Positions 36,943 to 45,176 of a DNA stretch of 64,000 nt are shown in pieces. Numbering within the stretch: position 1 is the stretch's first letter; every line of letters starts with the position of its first letter. A program made the position numbers and the translations under genes. The DNA comes from Phytobacter ursingii. Its GTDB lineage: Bacteria; Pseudomonadota; Gammaproteobacteria; Enterobacterales; Enterobacteriaceae. The notes below the pieces were generated by a model, which did not search any database, was not told the DNA's origin, and was given only the letters and a program-made list of their open reading frames with translations. Where the stretch lies: positions 62,001 through 126,000 of the forward strand of contig CABDWT010000012.1 in the NCBI GenBank assembly GCA_901456055.1, written 5' to 3'.

Positions 36943-37366
36943 TCGTGTGTGTAACCCGTAATGACAACACTGCAGAAGACGGCTCAGCGTCTGCGCTGAG
37001 ACTCTGTTGCTGCCATGCCGTAAGAACCTGCCAGTAATGACGGCGGTCTTGTCGGTGTGATGTTGCAGAGCTGTGTACAGCAGGCAGTATATCGGGTAAT
37101 GAATGAATTTCCAGACTCTCGTTCGCGCAAATGTCCTGATGAGGAACGAAAAAAAACGCGCATAAGCCAGACGCTAAAAAATGTACAATTAATGCGTTTC
37201 TGTACAAATATTTACCGCTTCGCTGATAAAAATCGCACGAATTAACAAGAAAATAAGAATAGGATTATCTTTGTGTGACTTTTTTGGCACGGATATTGTT
37301 TACTTAATAGTCATTAAGGATTTTATGTGATTAGCACGCAATAAATGCTTTTACGTAAAGAAAGGT
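36943..37366. other. Intergenic stretch between rcsD and micF, no gene seen
   Basis: About 420 bases upstream of rcsD. It should hold the rcsD promoter, but I could not assign -10/-35 elements with confidence. A 62-codon ORF (37057-37245) has no ribosome site or recognisable product. The stretch near 37250-37330 is A/T-rich. Confidence 0.5.
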
Positions 37367-37460
37367 AAAAAAAAACCGAATGCCAGGCATTCGGTCCTAA
37401 TAGGGGTAAACAGACATTCAGAATCGAATGACGGTAATAAATAAAGTTAATGATGATAGC
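37367..37460 (-). ncRNA. micF: MicF antisense small RNA
   Basis: On the reverse strand the segment starts GCTATCATCATTAACTTTAT, followed by TTATTACCGTCATTC and TGTCTGTTTACCCCTAT, nearly identical to E. coli MicF, whose 5' end pairs with the ompF leader and blocks its translation. It ends with the hairpin ACCGAATGCC/GGCATTCGGT and a run of nine T's. It is about 94 nt long, divergent from ompC and about 330 bases upstream of it, the standard arrangement. Differences from E. coli are concentrated just before the terminator. Confidence 0.95.
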
Positions 37461-37617
37461 GAGGATTATATTAGTGCCGAATTAATTTATTGGTTTTGCA
37501 ATCAGTGCTAAAAACATATAAATCATATAACTTGTTGTTTTTATTGGTTCTTAAATTATATTTTGATTATTTGTGCTTTATTCTTTAGCTATTTGTGCTA
37601 AAAAAAGTTCCCCGGAA

Positions 37618-37680
37618 TTTACAAATTGAAACATCTATAATGAAATATGAAACATCTTCAAAGTTTTCGTATCATATTCT
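37618..37680 (+). promoter_or_regulatory. OmpR binding sites upstream of ompC
   Basis: Repeated GAAACATCT elements occur at 37628-37636 and 37649-37657, within blocks resembling the C1 and C2 OmpR sites of E. coli ompC; a weaker third block (AAAGTTTTCGTATCATATT) follows. The series ends just before the promoter -35. The layout predicts activation by phosphorylated OmpR at high osmolarity, probably on the divergent micF as well. Confidence 0.8.
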
Positions 37681-37682
37681 TA

Positions 37683-37711
37683 TTGGATTATTCTGTATTT
37701 TTAAGGAGAAT
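37683..37711 (+). promoter_or_regulatory. ompC promoter
   Basis: TTGGAT (37683-37688) and GAGAAT (37706-37711) are separated by 17 bases and match the main E. coli ompC promoter. The leader of about 70 bases ends with GAGGGTTAATAAC before the ATG and is also conserved, including the region targeted by MicC in E. coli. Confidence 0.8.
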
Positions 37712-37786
37712 GAACTTGCAGGCTGATTAATAGGATTAATCAGTGAGCGGTGGCTATAAAAATGCATATAACCGAGGGTTAATAAC

Positions 37787-38908
37787 ATGAAAGTTAAAGT
37801 ACTGTCCCTCCTGGTACCAGCACTGCTGGTAGCGGGCGCAGCGAATGCAGCGGAAGTTTATAATAAAAACGGCAACAAATTAGATTTGTACGGTAAAGTC
37901 GACGGTCTGCATTATTTCTCCGATGATAAAGGTGCTGATGGCGATCAGACTTACGTTCGTTTCGGCTTCAAAGGTGAAACCCAGGTCAACGACCAGATCA
38001 CCGGTTACGGCCAGTGGGAATACAACGTTCAGGCAAACAGCACTGAAGGCGCAAGCGATCAGGCATGGACGCGTCTGGCGTTCGCGGGTCTGCGTGTCGG
38101 CGATGCGGGTTCTTTCGACTATGGTCGTAACTACGGCGTGATCTATGACGTAACGTCCTGGACTGACGTCCTGCCTGAGTTTGGTGGCGATACCTACGGC
38201 GCTGACAACTTCATGCAATCCCGTGCTAACGGCGTTGCAACTTACCGTAACACTGACTTCTTCGGTCTGGTTGATGGCCTGAACTTTGCTCTGCAGTATC
38301 AGGGTAAAAACGGCAGCATCAGCGGTGAAAACACTACCGGTCGTAGCACTCTGAAACAGAACGGCGACGGCTTCGGCGCATCTCTGACCTATGATCTGGG
38401 CGCTGGCTTTAGCGCAGGCGCTGCAATGTCTACCTCTAAACGTACTGCTGACCAGAATGCGGCTGGCGTTTATGGCAGCGGTGACAATGCAGACGTGTAT
38501 AGCGGTGGTCTGAAATATGACGCCAACAACATCTACCTGGCGGCGCAGTACACCCAGACCTACAATGCAACCCGTTTCGGTAACTCTCAGAGCACCAGCA
38601 CCGTTTATGGCTTTGCTAACAAAGCGCAAAACTTTGAAGTGGTTGCGCAGTACCAGTTCGACTTCGGTCTGCGTCCGTCCGTGGCTTACCTGCAATCCAA
38701 AGGTAAAGATGTTACCAACGGCACCACTGATTTCGGCGACCAGGATCTGCTGAAATATGTTGATGTTGGCGCGACTTACTACTTCAACAAAAACATGTCC
38801 ACCTATGTTGATTACAAAATCAACCTGCTGGATGACAACACTTTCACTCGTCAGGCTGGTATCAGCACCGACAACATTGTTGCCCTGGGCCTGGTTTACC
38901 AGTTCTAA
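37787..38908 (+). CDS. ompC: Outer-membrane porin OmpC
   Basis: General porin of 373 residues including a 21-residue signal peptide ([21 protein letters not shown], cleavage before AEVYNK). The mature protein starts with the porin signature [20 protein letters not shown] and ends in a terminal Phe (GLVYQF) recognised by the BAM complex. The third-loop constriction [13 protein letters not shown] is present. Surface-loop residues (for example around [14 protein letters not shown]) differ from E. coli, as is usual. Codon use is of a highly expressed gene. It is transcribed alone from an OmpR-dependent promoter. Confidence 0.96.
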   Translation: MKVKVLSLLVPALLVAGAANAAEVYNKNGNKLDLYGKVDGLHYFSDDKGADGDQTYVRFGFKGETQVNDQITGYGQWEYNVQANSTEGASDQAWTRLAFAGLRVGDAGSFDYGRNYGVIYDVTSWTDVLPEFGGDTYGADNFMQSRANGVATYRNTDFFGLVDGLNFALQYQGKNGSISGENTTGRSTLKQNGDGFGASLTYDLGAGFSAGAAMSTSKRTADQNAAGVYGSGDNADVYSGGLKYDANNIYLAAQYTQTYNATRFGNSQSTSTVYGFANKAQNFEVVAQYQFDFGLRPSVAYLQSKGKDVTNGTTDFGDQDLLKYVDVGATYYFNKNMSTYVDYKINLLDDNTFTRQAGISTDNIVALGLVYQF

Positions 38909-38923
38909 GCAGCAATTCTCGAC

Positions 38924-38951
38924 AAAGGGGCCATCTGGCCCCTTTTTTTAT
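38924..38951 (+). terminator. ompC terminator
   Basis: AAAGGGGCCA and TGGCCCCTTT form a perfect 10-bp stem around TC, followed by further T's. It starts 15 bases after the ompC stop. Confidence 0.92.
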
Positions 38952-39021
38952 GGCTTAAATCCATCTCATCACCGGTGAATATGGTGTACTCTTGCGGCGC
39001 AAAACGGATAGGGAAAAGACG

Positions 39022-40065
39022 ATGGCGACGACATTTCTGCGCGCAGGCCTGCTGCTTGCGCTCGCATTATTAAACGGATGCGATAACCCTGCCTCGCAGG
39101 CGGAACAGCCCACGGTGCTTGAAGGCAAAACGATGGGCACCTTCTGGCGCGTAAGCGCCATCGCGTTAAGTCCTGAGAAAGCGAAAAGCCTGACGCAGAA
39201 AATCCAGGCGCAGCTTGATGCTGACGATCAAGCGTTATCAACCTGGAAACCCGATTCGGCGCTGATGCGCTTTAACCATTCCGCCAGTCTGGCACCGTGG
39301 CCGGTGAGTGCTGATATGGCAGATATCGTCACCATCGCATTGCGCGTTGGAGCGCATACACAGGGGGCAATGGATATCACCGTTGGGCCGCTGGTCAATT
39401 TATGGGGCTTTGGACCGGACAAGCAGCCGAACAAAGTGCCGGATCAGGCGCAAATCGATGCGGCCAAAGCGCGTACCGGCTTACAACATCTTAAGGTCAT
39501 CAACGAGGCGCATCAGCAGTACCTGCAAAAAGATCTGTCGGATCTTTTCGTCGATCTCTCCACCGTTGGCGAAGGGTATGCCGCCGATCACCTTGCACGT
39601 CTGATGGAGCATGAAGGGATCTCACGCTATCTGGTGTCGGTGGGGGGCGCGCTGGTGAGCCGTGGTATGAACGGGCAGGGGCATCCCTGGCGCGTGGCGA
39701 TACAAAAACCCACCGATCAAGAAAACGCCGTGCAGGCGGTGGTGGATATTAACGGACACGGCATCAGTACCTCCGGGAGCTATCGCAACTACTATGAGCT
39801 GGACGGTAAACGCATCTCCCACGTCATTGACCCGCAGACAGGCCGTCCCATCGATCATAATCTTGTATCGGTGACGGTCATTGCCCCCACCGCGCTGGAG
39901 GCCGATGCCTGGGATACCGGTTTGATGGTGCTGGGTACGGCGAAAGCGCAGGAGGTCGTGCGTAAAGAGGGGCTGGCGGTTTATATGATCATGCGCGAAG
40001 GCGACAAATTCACCACCTGGATGTCGCCGCAGTTTTCGGCGTTCCTCGTCAGCGAGAAAAATTAG
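39022..40065 (+). CDS. apbE: FAD:protein FMN transferase ApbE (lipoprotein)
   Basis: Periplasmic lipoprotein that attaches FMN covalently to Thr/Ser of respiratory flavoproteins. The 347-residue form starts at MATTFLRAG, giving a lipoprotein signal with lipobox LLNGC (Cys near 19). An in-frame TTG ten codons upstream is disfavoured because it adds charged residues before the signal. ApbE landmarks: GKTMGTFW, TVGPLVNLWGFGP, VDLSTVGEGYAADHLA, SVGGAL and the metal-binding DAWDTGLMVLG. Its stop overlaps the candidate Ada site of the next gene. Confidence 0.95.
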   Translation: MATTFLRAGLLLALALLNGCDNPASQAEQPTVLEGKTMGTFWRVSAIALSPEKAKSLTQKIQAQLDADDQALSTWKPDSALMRFNHSASLAPWPVSADMADIVTIALRVGAHTQGAMDITVGPLVNLWGFGPDKQPNKVPDQAQIDAAKARTGLQHLKVINEAHQQYLQKDLSDLFVDLSTVGEGYAADHLARLMEHEGISRYLVSVGGALVSRGMNGQGHPWRVAIQKPTDQENAVQAVVDINGHGISTSGSYRNYYELDGKRISHVIDPQTGRPIDHNLVSVTVIAPTALEADAWDTGLMVLGTAKAQEVVRKEGLAVYMIMREGDKFTTWMSPQFSAFLVSEKN

Positions 40066-40120
40066 ACAGCAAGAATGCGGGTTTTTTCGTCCGGGCTATC
40101 GTGCACAGTGAGGCTATGCT
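40060..40120 (+). promoter_or_regulatory. Ada box and ada promoter
   Basis: AAT-TAGACA-GCAA (40060-40072) fits the AAT-N6-GCAA half-site pattern bound by methylated Ada. A possible -10 TATGCT (40115-40120), preceded by AGGC, aligns with the TATCCT of the E. coli ada promoter. The Ada box spans the apbE stop codon (40063-40065). Confidence 0.7.
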
Positions 40121-40137
40121 TGAAAGAGGAGCCTGAG

Positions 40138-41217
40138 ATGAACACATCCACGACGTTATATCAACAACCATTGAGCGATGACCAATGCTGGCAGGCCGTC
40201 TGCGCGCGTGATGCCAGCCACGATGGGCATTTTGTCTTTGCGGTGCGAACCACCGGTATTTTTTGCCGTCCCTCCTGCCGTTCACGCCGTCCCCTGCGCG
40301 AGAATGTTGGTTTTTACCCGGATGCCGATACCGCGCAGGCGGCCGGGTTTCGCCCCTGCAAACGCTGCCAGCCTGAAAGGGCGGATCCGCAGCAGCAACG
40401 TATCGCCAAAGTGGAAAAGGCCTGTCGCTTGCTGGAACAGGAGGGGAATGTGACGCTGGAAACTCTGGCTGATGCCGTCGCCGTGAGCCCCTGGCATTTC
40501 CATCGTTTGTTTAAGTCCGTAACCGGCATGACGCCGAAAGCCTGGCAACTTGCTTTTCGTGCGCAGCGCCTGCGCAACGCGCTCAATGAAAGCGCCACGA
40601 TCACCGATGCGGTACTGGCGGCAGGCTTTCCCGATAACAGCAGCTACTATCGGCAGGCAGATGCCGCGCTGGGAATGACGGCGAGTCAGTACCGGCGTGG
40701 GGGCGACGACACGAATGTTCGCTATGCCCTGAGCCGTTGTGCTTTGGGCCATTGTCTGGTGGCGCAAAGTGAACGCGGGATCTGCGCCATTTTATTGGCT
40801 GATAACGATGACGCACTGCTTGATGAATTGCGGAGTATCTTCCCCGGTGCCCGGCGCGAGCAGGCAGATGAACAGTTTGTGGAACTCGTCGGGGAGGTCG
40901 TGCGGCGCATCGATAATCCGGCTTCACCTTTTACGCTCCCTCTTGATTTGCGCGGTACGGCGTTTCAGCTCCAGGTCTGGAATGCCCTGCGCGCCATCCC
41001 GGCAGGTGAAACCGTCAGTTATCAGTCACTGGCGAAGACCATTGGTAAACCGGGGGCGGTGCGTGCCGTCGCCCGCGCCTGTGCGGCGAACAAGCTGGCG
41101 ATTGTGGTGCCCTGTCATCGGGTGGTTCGGGCCGACGGCGGGTTGTCCGGTTATCGTTGGGGGGCGACGCGTAAAGCCCGCCTTCTGCGTCAGGAATCAG
41201 AATCGAAGGAGGTATGA
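40138..41217 (+). CDS. ada: Bifunctional Ada: DNA alkylation-repair methyltransferase and transcriptional activator
   Basis: A 359-residue protein. The N-terminal domain removes methyl groups from phosphotriesters, using the zinc cysteines in TGIFCRPSCRSR (Cys38/Cys42 type) and RPCKRCQPE. An AraC-type helix-turn-helix follows (about 95-180, SPWHFHRLFKSVTGMTPKAWQ). The C-terminal O6-methylguanine-DNA methyltransferase has the active-site motif IVVPCHRVVR (Cys near 324). Methylated Ada activates its own operon. The start at 40138 is preceded by AGAGGAGCC; the frame is open upstream, but those residues are not family-like. It overlaps alkB by one base. Confidence 0.96.
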   Translation: MNTSTTLYQQPLSDDQCWQAVCARDASHDGHFVFAVRTTGIFCRPSCRSRRPLRENVGFYPDADTAQAAGFRPCKRCQPERADPQQQRIAKVEKACRLLEQEGNVTLETLADAVAVSPWHFHRLFKSVTGMTPKAWQLAFRAQRLRNALNESATITDAVLAAGFPDNSSYYRQADAALGMTASQYRRGGDDTNVRYALSRCALGHCLVAQSERGICAILLADNDDALLDELRSIFPGARREQADEQFVELVGEVVRRIDNPASPFTLPLDLRGTAFQLQVWNALRAIPAGETVSYQSLAKTIGKPGAVRAVARACAANKLAIVVPCHRVVRADGGLSGYRWGATRKARLLRQESESKEV

Positions 41218-41867
41218 TGTTTGATTTGTTTGCTGATGAAGAACCCTGGCAAGAACCTCTCGCCCCCGGCGCGGTGGTTTTGCGGCGTTTCGCGCTGGCA
41301 AAAACGCAGGCTTTACTGGCGGGCATAGAGGCGGTTACGCAGCTCTCGCCGCTGCGCCATATGGTGACGCCTGGCGGGTATACCATGTCGGTGGCGATGA
41401 CCAACTGCGGCGAAGTGGGCTGGACGACCGACGCCCGAGGGTATCTCTATTCCGGGATTGATCCGCAAACGGGCAATCCCTGGCCTGCGATCCCTGACGC
41501 TTTCGTCGCGCTGTGCCATGATGCGGCGGTAGCCGCGGACTATGCGGATTTCAGACCGGATGCCTGTCTGATTAACCGCTATGTACCTGGCGCAAAGCTC
41601 TCGTTGCATCAGGATAAAGACGAACCGGATTTACGCGCGCCCATCGTCTCTGTCTCGCTTGGCTTACCGGCGGTATTTCAGTTTGGCGGTCTTAAACGCA
41701 ATGATCCTCTACAACGTTTAATGCTTGAGCACGGCGACGTGGTGGTGTGGGGCGGGGCGTCCCGACTTTTCTATCATGGCGTTTTACCGCTTAAGCCGGG
41801 GCATCATCCGGCGACCGGGGCGTGTCGTTTTAACCTCACTTTTCGCCAGGCCAGAAAGATTGAATAA
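41217..41867 (+). CDS. alkB: DNA oxidative demethylase AlkB
   Basis: Fe(II)/2-oxoglutarate dioxygenase of 216 residues reversing 1-methyladenine and 3-methylcytosine damage. The iron ligands are in LSLHQDKDEP (HxD) and SRLFYHGV (second His); the 2-oxoglutarate-binding Arg residues are in CRFNLTFRQ. The nucleotide-recognition lid region (PGGYTMSVAMTNCG) is conserved. Two consecutive ATGs exist (41214, 41217). AGGAGG is only 1 base from the first and 4 from the second, so 41217 is preferred; it also matches the E. coli length. Operon with ada. Confidence 0.96.
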   Translation: MFDLFADEEPWQEPLAPGAVVLRRFALAKTQALLAGIEAVTQLSPLRHMVTPGGYTMSVAMTNCGEVGWTTDARGYLYSGIDPQTGNPWPAIPDAFVALCHDAAVAADYADFRPDACLINRYVPGAKLSLHQDKDEPDLRAPIVSVSLGLPAVFQFGGLKRNDPLQRLMLEHGDVVVWGGASRLFYHGVLPLKPGHHPATGACRFNLTFRQARKIE

Positions 41868-41940
41868 AAATAAGAATTATTCTTGATGTTAACAATCAGC
41901 CGTTTAAACTGCGGGCTGTTTTGGTTGACCGGGTTTTGTG

Positions 41941-43584
41941 ATGGAACTTCTTCTGCTGGTCTGGCGGCAGTACCGCTGGCCCTTTATCGCCGTTATTGCG
42001 CTGACGTTGCTTAGCGCCGCGCTGGGCATTGGGCTTATTGCCTTCATTAACCTCCGCCTGATTGAAACGGTGGATATGTCGCTGGCCGTGTTGCCGGAGT
42101 TCCTGGGTTTACTGCTGTTGCTGATGGCGGTGACGCTGGGCTCCCAACTGGCATTGACCACGCTTGGTCACCATTTTGTCTATCGTCTGCGCGGCGAGTT
42201 TATCAAGCGCATACTCGACACTCCTGTTGAACGTATCGAACAGCTTGGCAGCGCCTCGTTGCTGGCCGGGCTGACCAGTGATGTGCGAAATATCACCATC
42301 GCCTTTGTGCGTCTGCCGGAACTGGTGCAGGGGATTATCCTGACGCTCGGCTCATCGGCTTATCTGGCCTGGTTGTCCGGTAAAATGCTGGTGATCACCG
42401 CGCTGTGGATGGCTCTGACTATATGGGGTGGGTTTATTCTGGTTTCCCGTGTCTATAAACACATGGCGACGCTGCGTGAAACCGAAGACAAGCTGTATAA
42501 CGACTTTCAGACCATACTGGAAGGGCGCAAAGAACTGACGCTCAATCGCGAGCGTGCCGGACATATCTATAACAACCTGTATCAGCCAGATGCCCGCGAC
42601 TATCGTCATCACATTATCCGTGCCGACACTTTCCACCTGAGCGCAGTGAACTGGTCAAATATCATGATGCTGGGGGCGATTGGCCTTGTGTTCTGGATGG
42701 CAAACAGTCTGGGCTGGGCGGATACCAACGTCGCGGCGACCTACTCATTGACACTCTTGTTCCTGCGCACACCTCTGCTCTCCGCCATCGGCGCACTGCC
42801 GACATTGTTGAGCGCGCAGGTAGCATTTAACAAACTTAAGCAGTTCTCACTGGCGCCGTATCAGGCTGAGTTCCCGCGCCCACAGATTTACCCGAACTGG
42901 GAAACACTGGAACTGCGCGATGTCACGTTTACCTATCAGGACAATACTTTTTCCGTGGGGCCGATAAACCTCACCCTCAAGCGCGGTGAACTGGTCTTCC
43001 TTATTGGCGGTAATGGCAGCGGTAAATCGACGCTGGCGATGCTCTTAACCGGACTGTATGAACCCGTTTCGGGTGAAATCCTGTTGGATGGTAAACCGCT
43101 GTCGAAGGAGAAACCGGAGGATTACCGCAAGCTGTTTTCTGCCGTCTTTACTGATGTCTGGTTATTCGATCAACTGCTGGGGGCTGATGGCCAACAGGCG
43201 GATCCGGCGCTGGTGGATAAATGGCTGCAACAGCTGAAAATGGCGCATAAGCTGGAGCTCAAAGACGGCAAAATCCTCAATCTGAAACTGTCGAAAGGGC
43301 AGAAAAAGCGCGTGGCGCTGCTGCTGGCACTTGCAGAAGAGCGTGATATTTTGCTGCTTGATGAGTGGGCTGCCGACCAGGATCCGCACTTTCGTCGCGA
43401 GTTCTACCAGGTGCTGTTACCGCTGATGCAGGCAATGGGGAAAACCATTTTCGCCATCAGTCATGATGATCATTACTTTACTCATGCCGATCGTTTACTG
43501 GAAATGCGTAACGGTCAATTGAGCGAACTGATCGGTGAGGAGCGAGAACTCGCCTCCCGTGATGCGGTTGCCCGTACCGCATAA
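41941..43584 (+). CDS. yojI: ABC transporter YojI (microcin J25 efflux in E. coli)
   Basis: A fused permease-ATPase exporter of 547 residues. Six membrane helices are in the first 300 residues (including [18 protein letters not shown]). The ATPase domain has Walker [14 protein letters not shown] (near 359), the signature [18 protein letters not shown], Walker [15 protein letters not shown] and the switch His in [11 protein letters not shown]. coli YojI exports microcin J25 with TolC; the natural substrate is unknown. An in-frame GTG one codon upstream is possible. A palindrome, AAGAAT-T-ATTCTT, lies at 41872-41884 between alkB and this gene. Confidence 0.95.
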   Translation: MELLLLVWRQYRWPFIAVIALTLLSAALGIGLIAFINLRLIETVDMSLAVLPEFLGLLLLLMAVTLGSQLALTTLGHHFVYRLRGEFIKRILDTPVERIEQLGSASLLAGLTSDVRNITIAFVRLPELVQGIILTLGSSAYLAWLSGKMLVITALWMALTIWGGFILVSRVYKHMATLRETEDKLYNDFQTILEGRKELTLNRERAGHIYNNLYQPDARDYRHHIIRADTFHLSAVNWSNIMMLGAIGLVFWMANSLGWADTNVAATYSLTLLFLRTPLLSAIGALPTLLSAQVAFNKLKQFSLAPYQAEFPRPQIYPNWETLELRDVTFTYQDNTFSVGPINLTLKRGELVFLIGGNGSGKSTLAMLLTGLYEPVSGEILLDGKPLSKEKPEDYRKLFSAVFTDVWLFDQLLGADGQQADPALVDKWLQQLKMAHKLELKDGKILNLKLSKGQKKRVALLLALAEERDILLLDEWAADQDPHFRREFYQVLLPLMQAMGKTIFAISHDDHYFTHADRLLEMRNGQLSELIGEERELASRDAVARTA

Positions 43585-43591
43585 TGGTGAC

Positions 43592-43615
43592 TTTCCGGGG
43601 GGAAACGCCCGGAAA
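43592..43615 (+). terminator. Hairpin after yojI, in the mgtE leader
   Basis: TTTCCGGG (43592-43599) pairs perfectly with CCCGGAAA (43608-43615) around an 8-base loop. No T tract follows, so termination efficiency is uncertain; it may instead be structure in the leader between yojI and mgtE. Confidence 0.4.
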
Positions 43616-43739
43616 ATCCATAACCTGCCTCTATTTACCCCTCTGTACGCGCGGCGTATTAATATTTACACCACCTGCCGCTATGCTTACCTGTACGCCT
43701 TTATCTCGGAAAGGTGCGTTACTACGCAGGGAATGTCCA

Positions 43740-45176
43740 ATGGCTGTCAGTAAAAAAAGCAGTAGCCGATTACGCGATCAGGAACGCGCGCGTTTAATCT
43801 GGCTCCTTACCACCGAAAAATCACTTACCGCAACGTTGCTTGGCGAGCTGACCCTGGCGGAACAGTTTGACGCCGATAAGCTCAACAATGACATAGCCGA
43901 AGTCAACGCGTTGGTGGCGCATTTACCAGCGCCGGATTTAGCCGATACCCTCGAAGGGTTGCCGATAGACGGGCGTCTTGCGCTGTGGCGGCTGGTAGAA
44001 GATGACAAACGCGGCAAAGTCTTGCTGGAAGCGTCGGAAAACGTCTGGCAAGACCTGATTGATGGCATGAGCGATAAGGCACTGCTGGATGCACTGCAAA
44101 CGCTGGACATCGACGATCAAATCTGGCTGGTGCAGCATCTGCCGCGAAACCTGACCGGACGTTTGCTGGCAACCCTACCGGCAACCGATCGCGCCAGGGT
44201 ACGCCAGGTGATGCGCTACGGCAAAGACTGCGTTGCGGCGATCATGGAGTTTGAAGTGATCACCGTGCGGCCGAATTTGACGCTGGCCACCGTACAGCGC
44301 TATTTACGCAGACTCGGCAAAATGCCGGAAAATACCGACAAACTCTTTGTCACCGGACGTGACGGCATCCTGCTTGGCGAGCTGGCGCTGCAAACCATCT
44401 TACTGAAAGGCGCCGCCTGCCGGGTTGGCGAGGTGATGAATGACGATCCGGTCACCTTTTCGCCTGATGAACATGCGGAAGACGCGGCGCACACCTTTGA
44501 ACGCGATGACTTAATTAGCGCTGCGGTTACCGATACCGACGGCAAATTACTCGGCCGCCTTACCATCGATGACATTGTGGATGTGGTCTACGAAGAGACT
44601 GACAACGATTTGCGTCAGATGGGGGGCCTGAGTACCGAAGAGGATGTGTTTGCGCCGGTCACCCGTGCGGTGAAAAATCGCTGGGCGTGGCTGGCGATTA
44701 ACCTCTGCACGGCATTTATTGCTTCACGGGTGATTGACGGTTTTGAAAACACCATTTCACAACTGGTCGCACTGGCCGCGTTGATGCCTATCGTTGCCGG
44801 TATCGGTGGAAATACCGGTAATCAGACCATCACCATGATTGTTCGCGCCCTGGCGTTGCAGACCATTCAGCCGGGTAACTTTCGTTTTCTGGTCTTGCGT
44901 GAAATGGGTGTGGCGTTGGTAAACGGTCTGGTATGGGGAGGAATCATGGGGGCGGTGACCTGGCTACTCTATGATGATGCTGCGCTGGGTGGGGTGATGA
45001 CGCTGGCGATGGTGCTCAACTTACTGATGGCAGCATTGATGGGCGTATTGATTCCGATGACGATGGTGCGCTTTGGGCGTGACCCGGCGGTCGGTTCAAG
45101 CGTAATGATCACGGCTATTACCGACACCGGGGGTTTTTTTATTTTTCTTGGGCTGGCAACGATTTTTCTGCTGTAG
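43740..45176 (+). CDS. mgtE: Magnesium transporter MgtE
   Basis: Gated Mg2+ channel of 478 residues. The cytoplasmic MgtE N domain spans about 45-150, and paired CBS domains about 165-285 (RVGEVMNDDPVTFSPDE; LLGRLTIDDIVDVV). A plug helix (TEEDVFAPVTRAVKNRW) leads to five membrane helices with GIGGNTGNQT and ITDTGGFFIFLGLA, which line the pore and bind Mg2+. The start at 43740 (MAVSKKSS) has AGGGA upstream; the frame stays open to 43584 but that part is not family-like. E. coli K-12 has no mgtE here. Its 3' end overlaps that of the convergent SulP gene by 38 bases. Confidence 0.93.
   Translation: MAVSKKSSSRLRDQERARLIWLLTTEKSLTATLLGELTLAEQFDADKLNNDIAEVNALVAHLPAPDLADTLEGLPIDGRLALWRLVEDDKRGKVLLEASENVWQDLIDGMSDKALLDALQTLDIDDQIWLVQHLPRNLTGRLLATLPATDRARVRQVMRYGKDCVAAIMEFEVITVRPNLTLATVQRYLRRLGKMPENTDKLFVTGRDGILLGELALQTILLKGAACRVGEVMNDDPVTFSPDEHAEDAAHTFERDDLISAAVTDTDGKLLGRLTIDDIVDVVYEETDNDLRQMGGLSTEEDVFAPVTRAVKNRWAWLAINLCTAFIASRVIDGFENTISQLVALAALMPIVAGIGGNTGNQTITMIVRALALQTIQPGNFRFLVLREMGVALVNGLVWGGIMGAVTWLLYDDAALGGVMTLAMVLNLLMAALMGVLIPMTMVRFGRDPAVGSSVMITAITDTGGFFIFLGLATIFLL

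Noticed and set aside
43585-43739. Possible M-box magnesium riboswitch before mgtE
   Set aside because: The conserved M-box sequence blocks were not recognised; only a single hairpin is visible.
43535-43753. 72-codon ORF spanning the yojI-mgtE junction
   Set aside because: It begins inside yojI without a ribosome site and ends inside mgtE; a leader peptide was considered but there is no supporting evidence.
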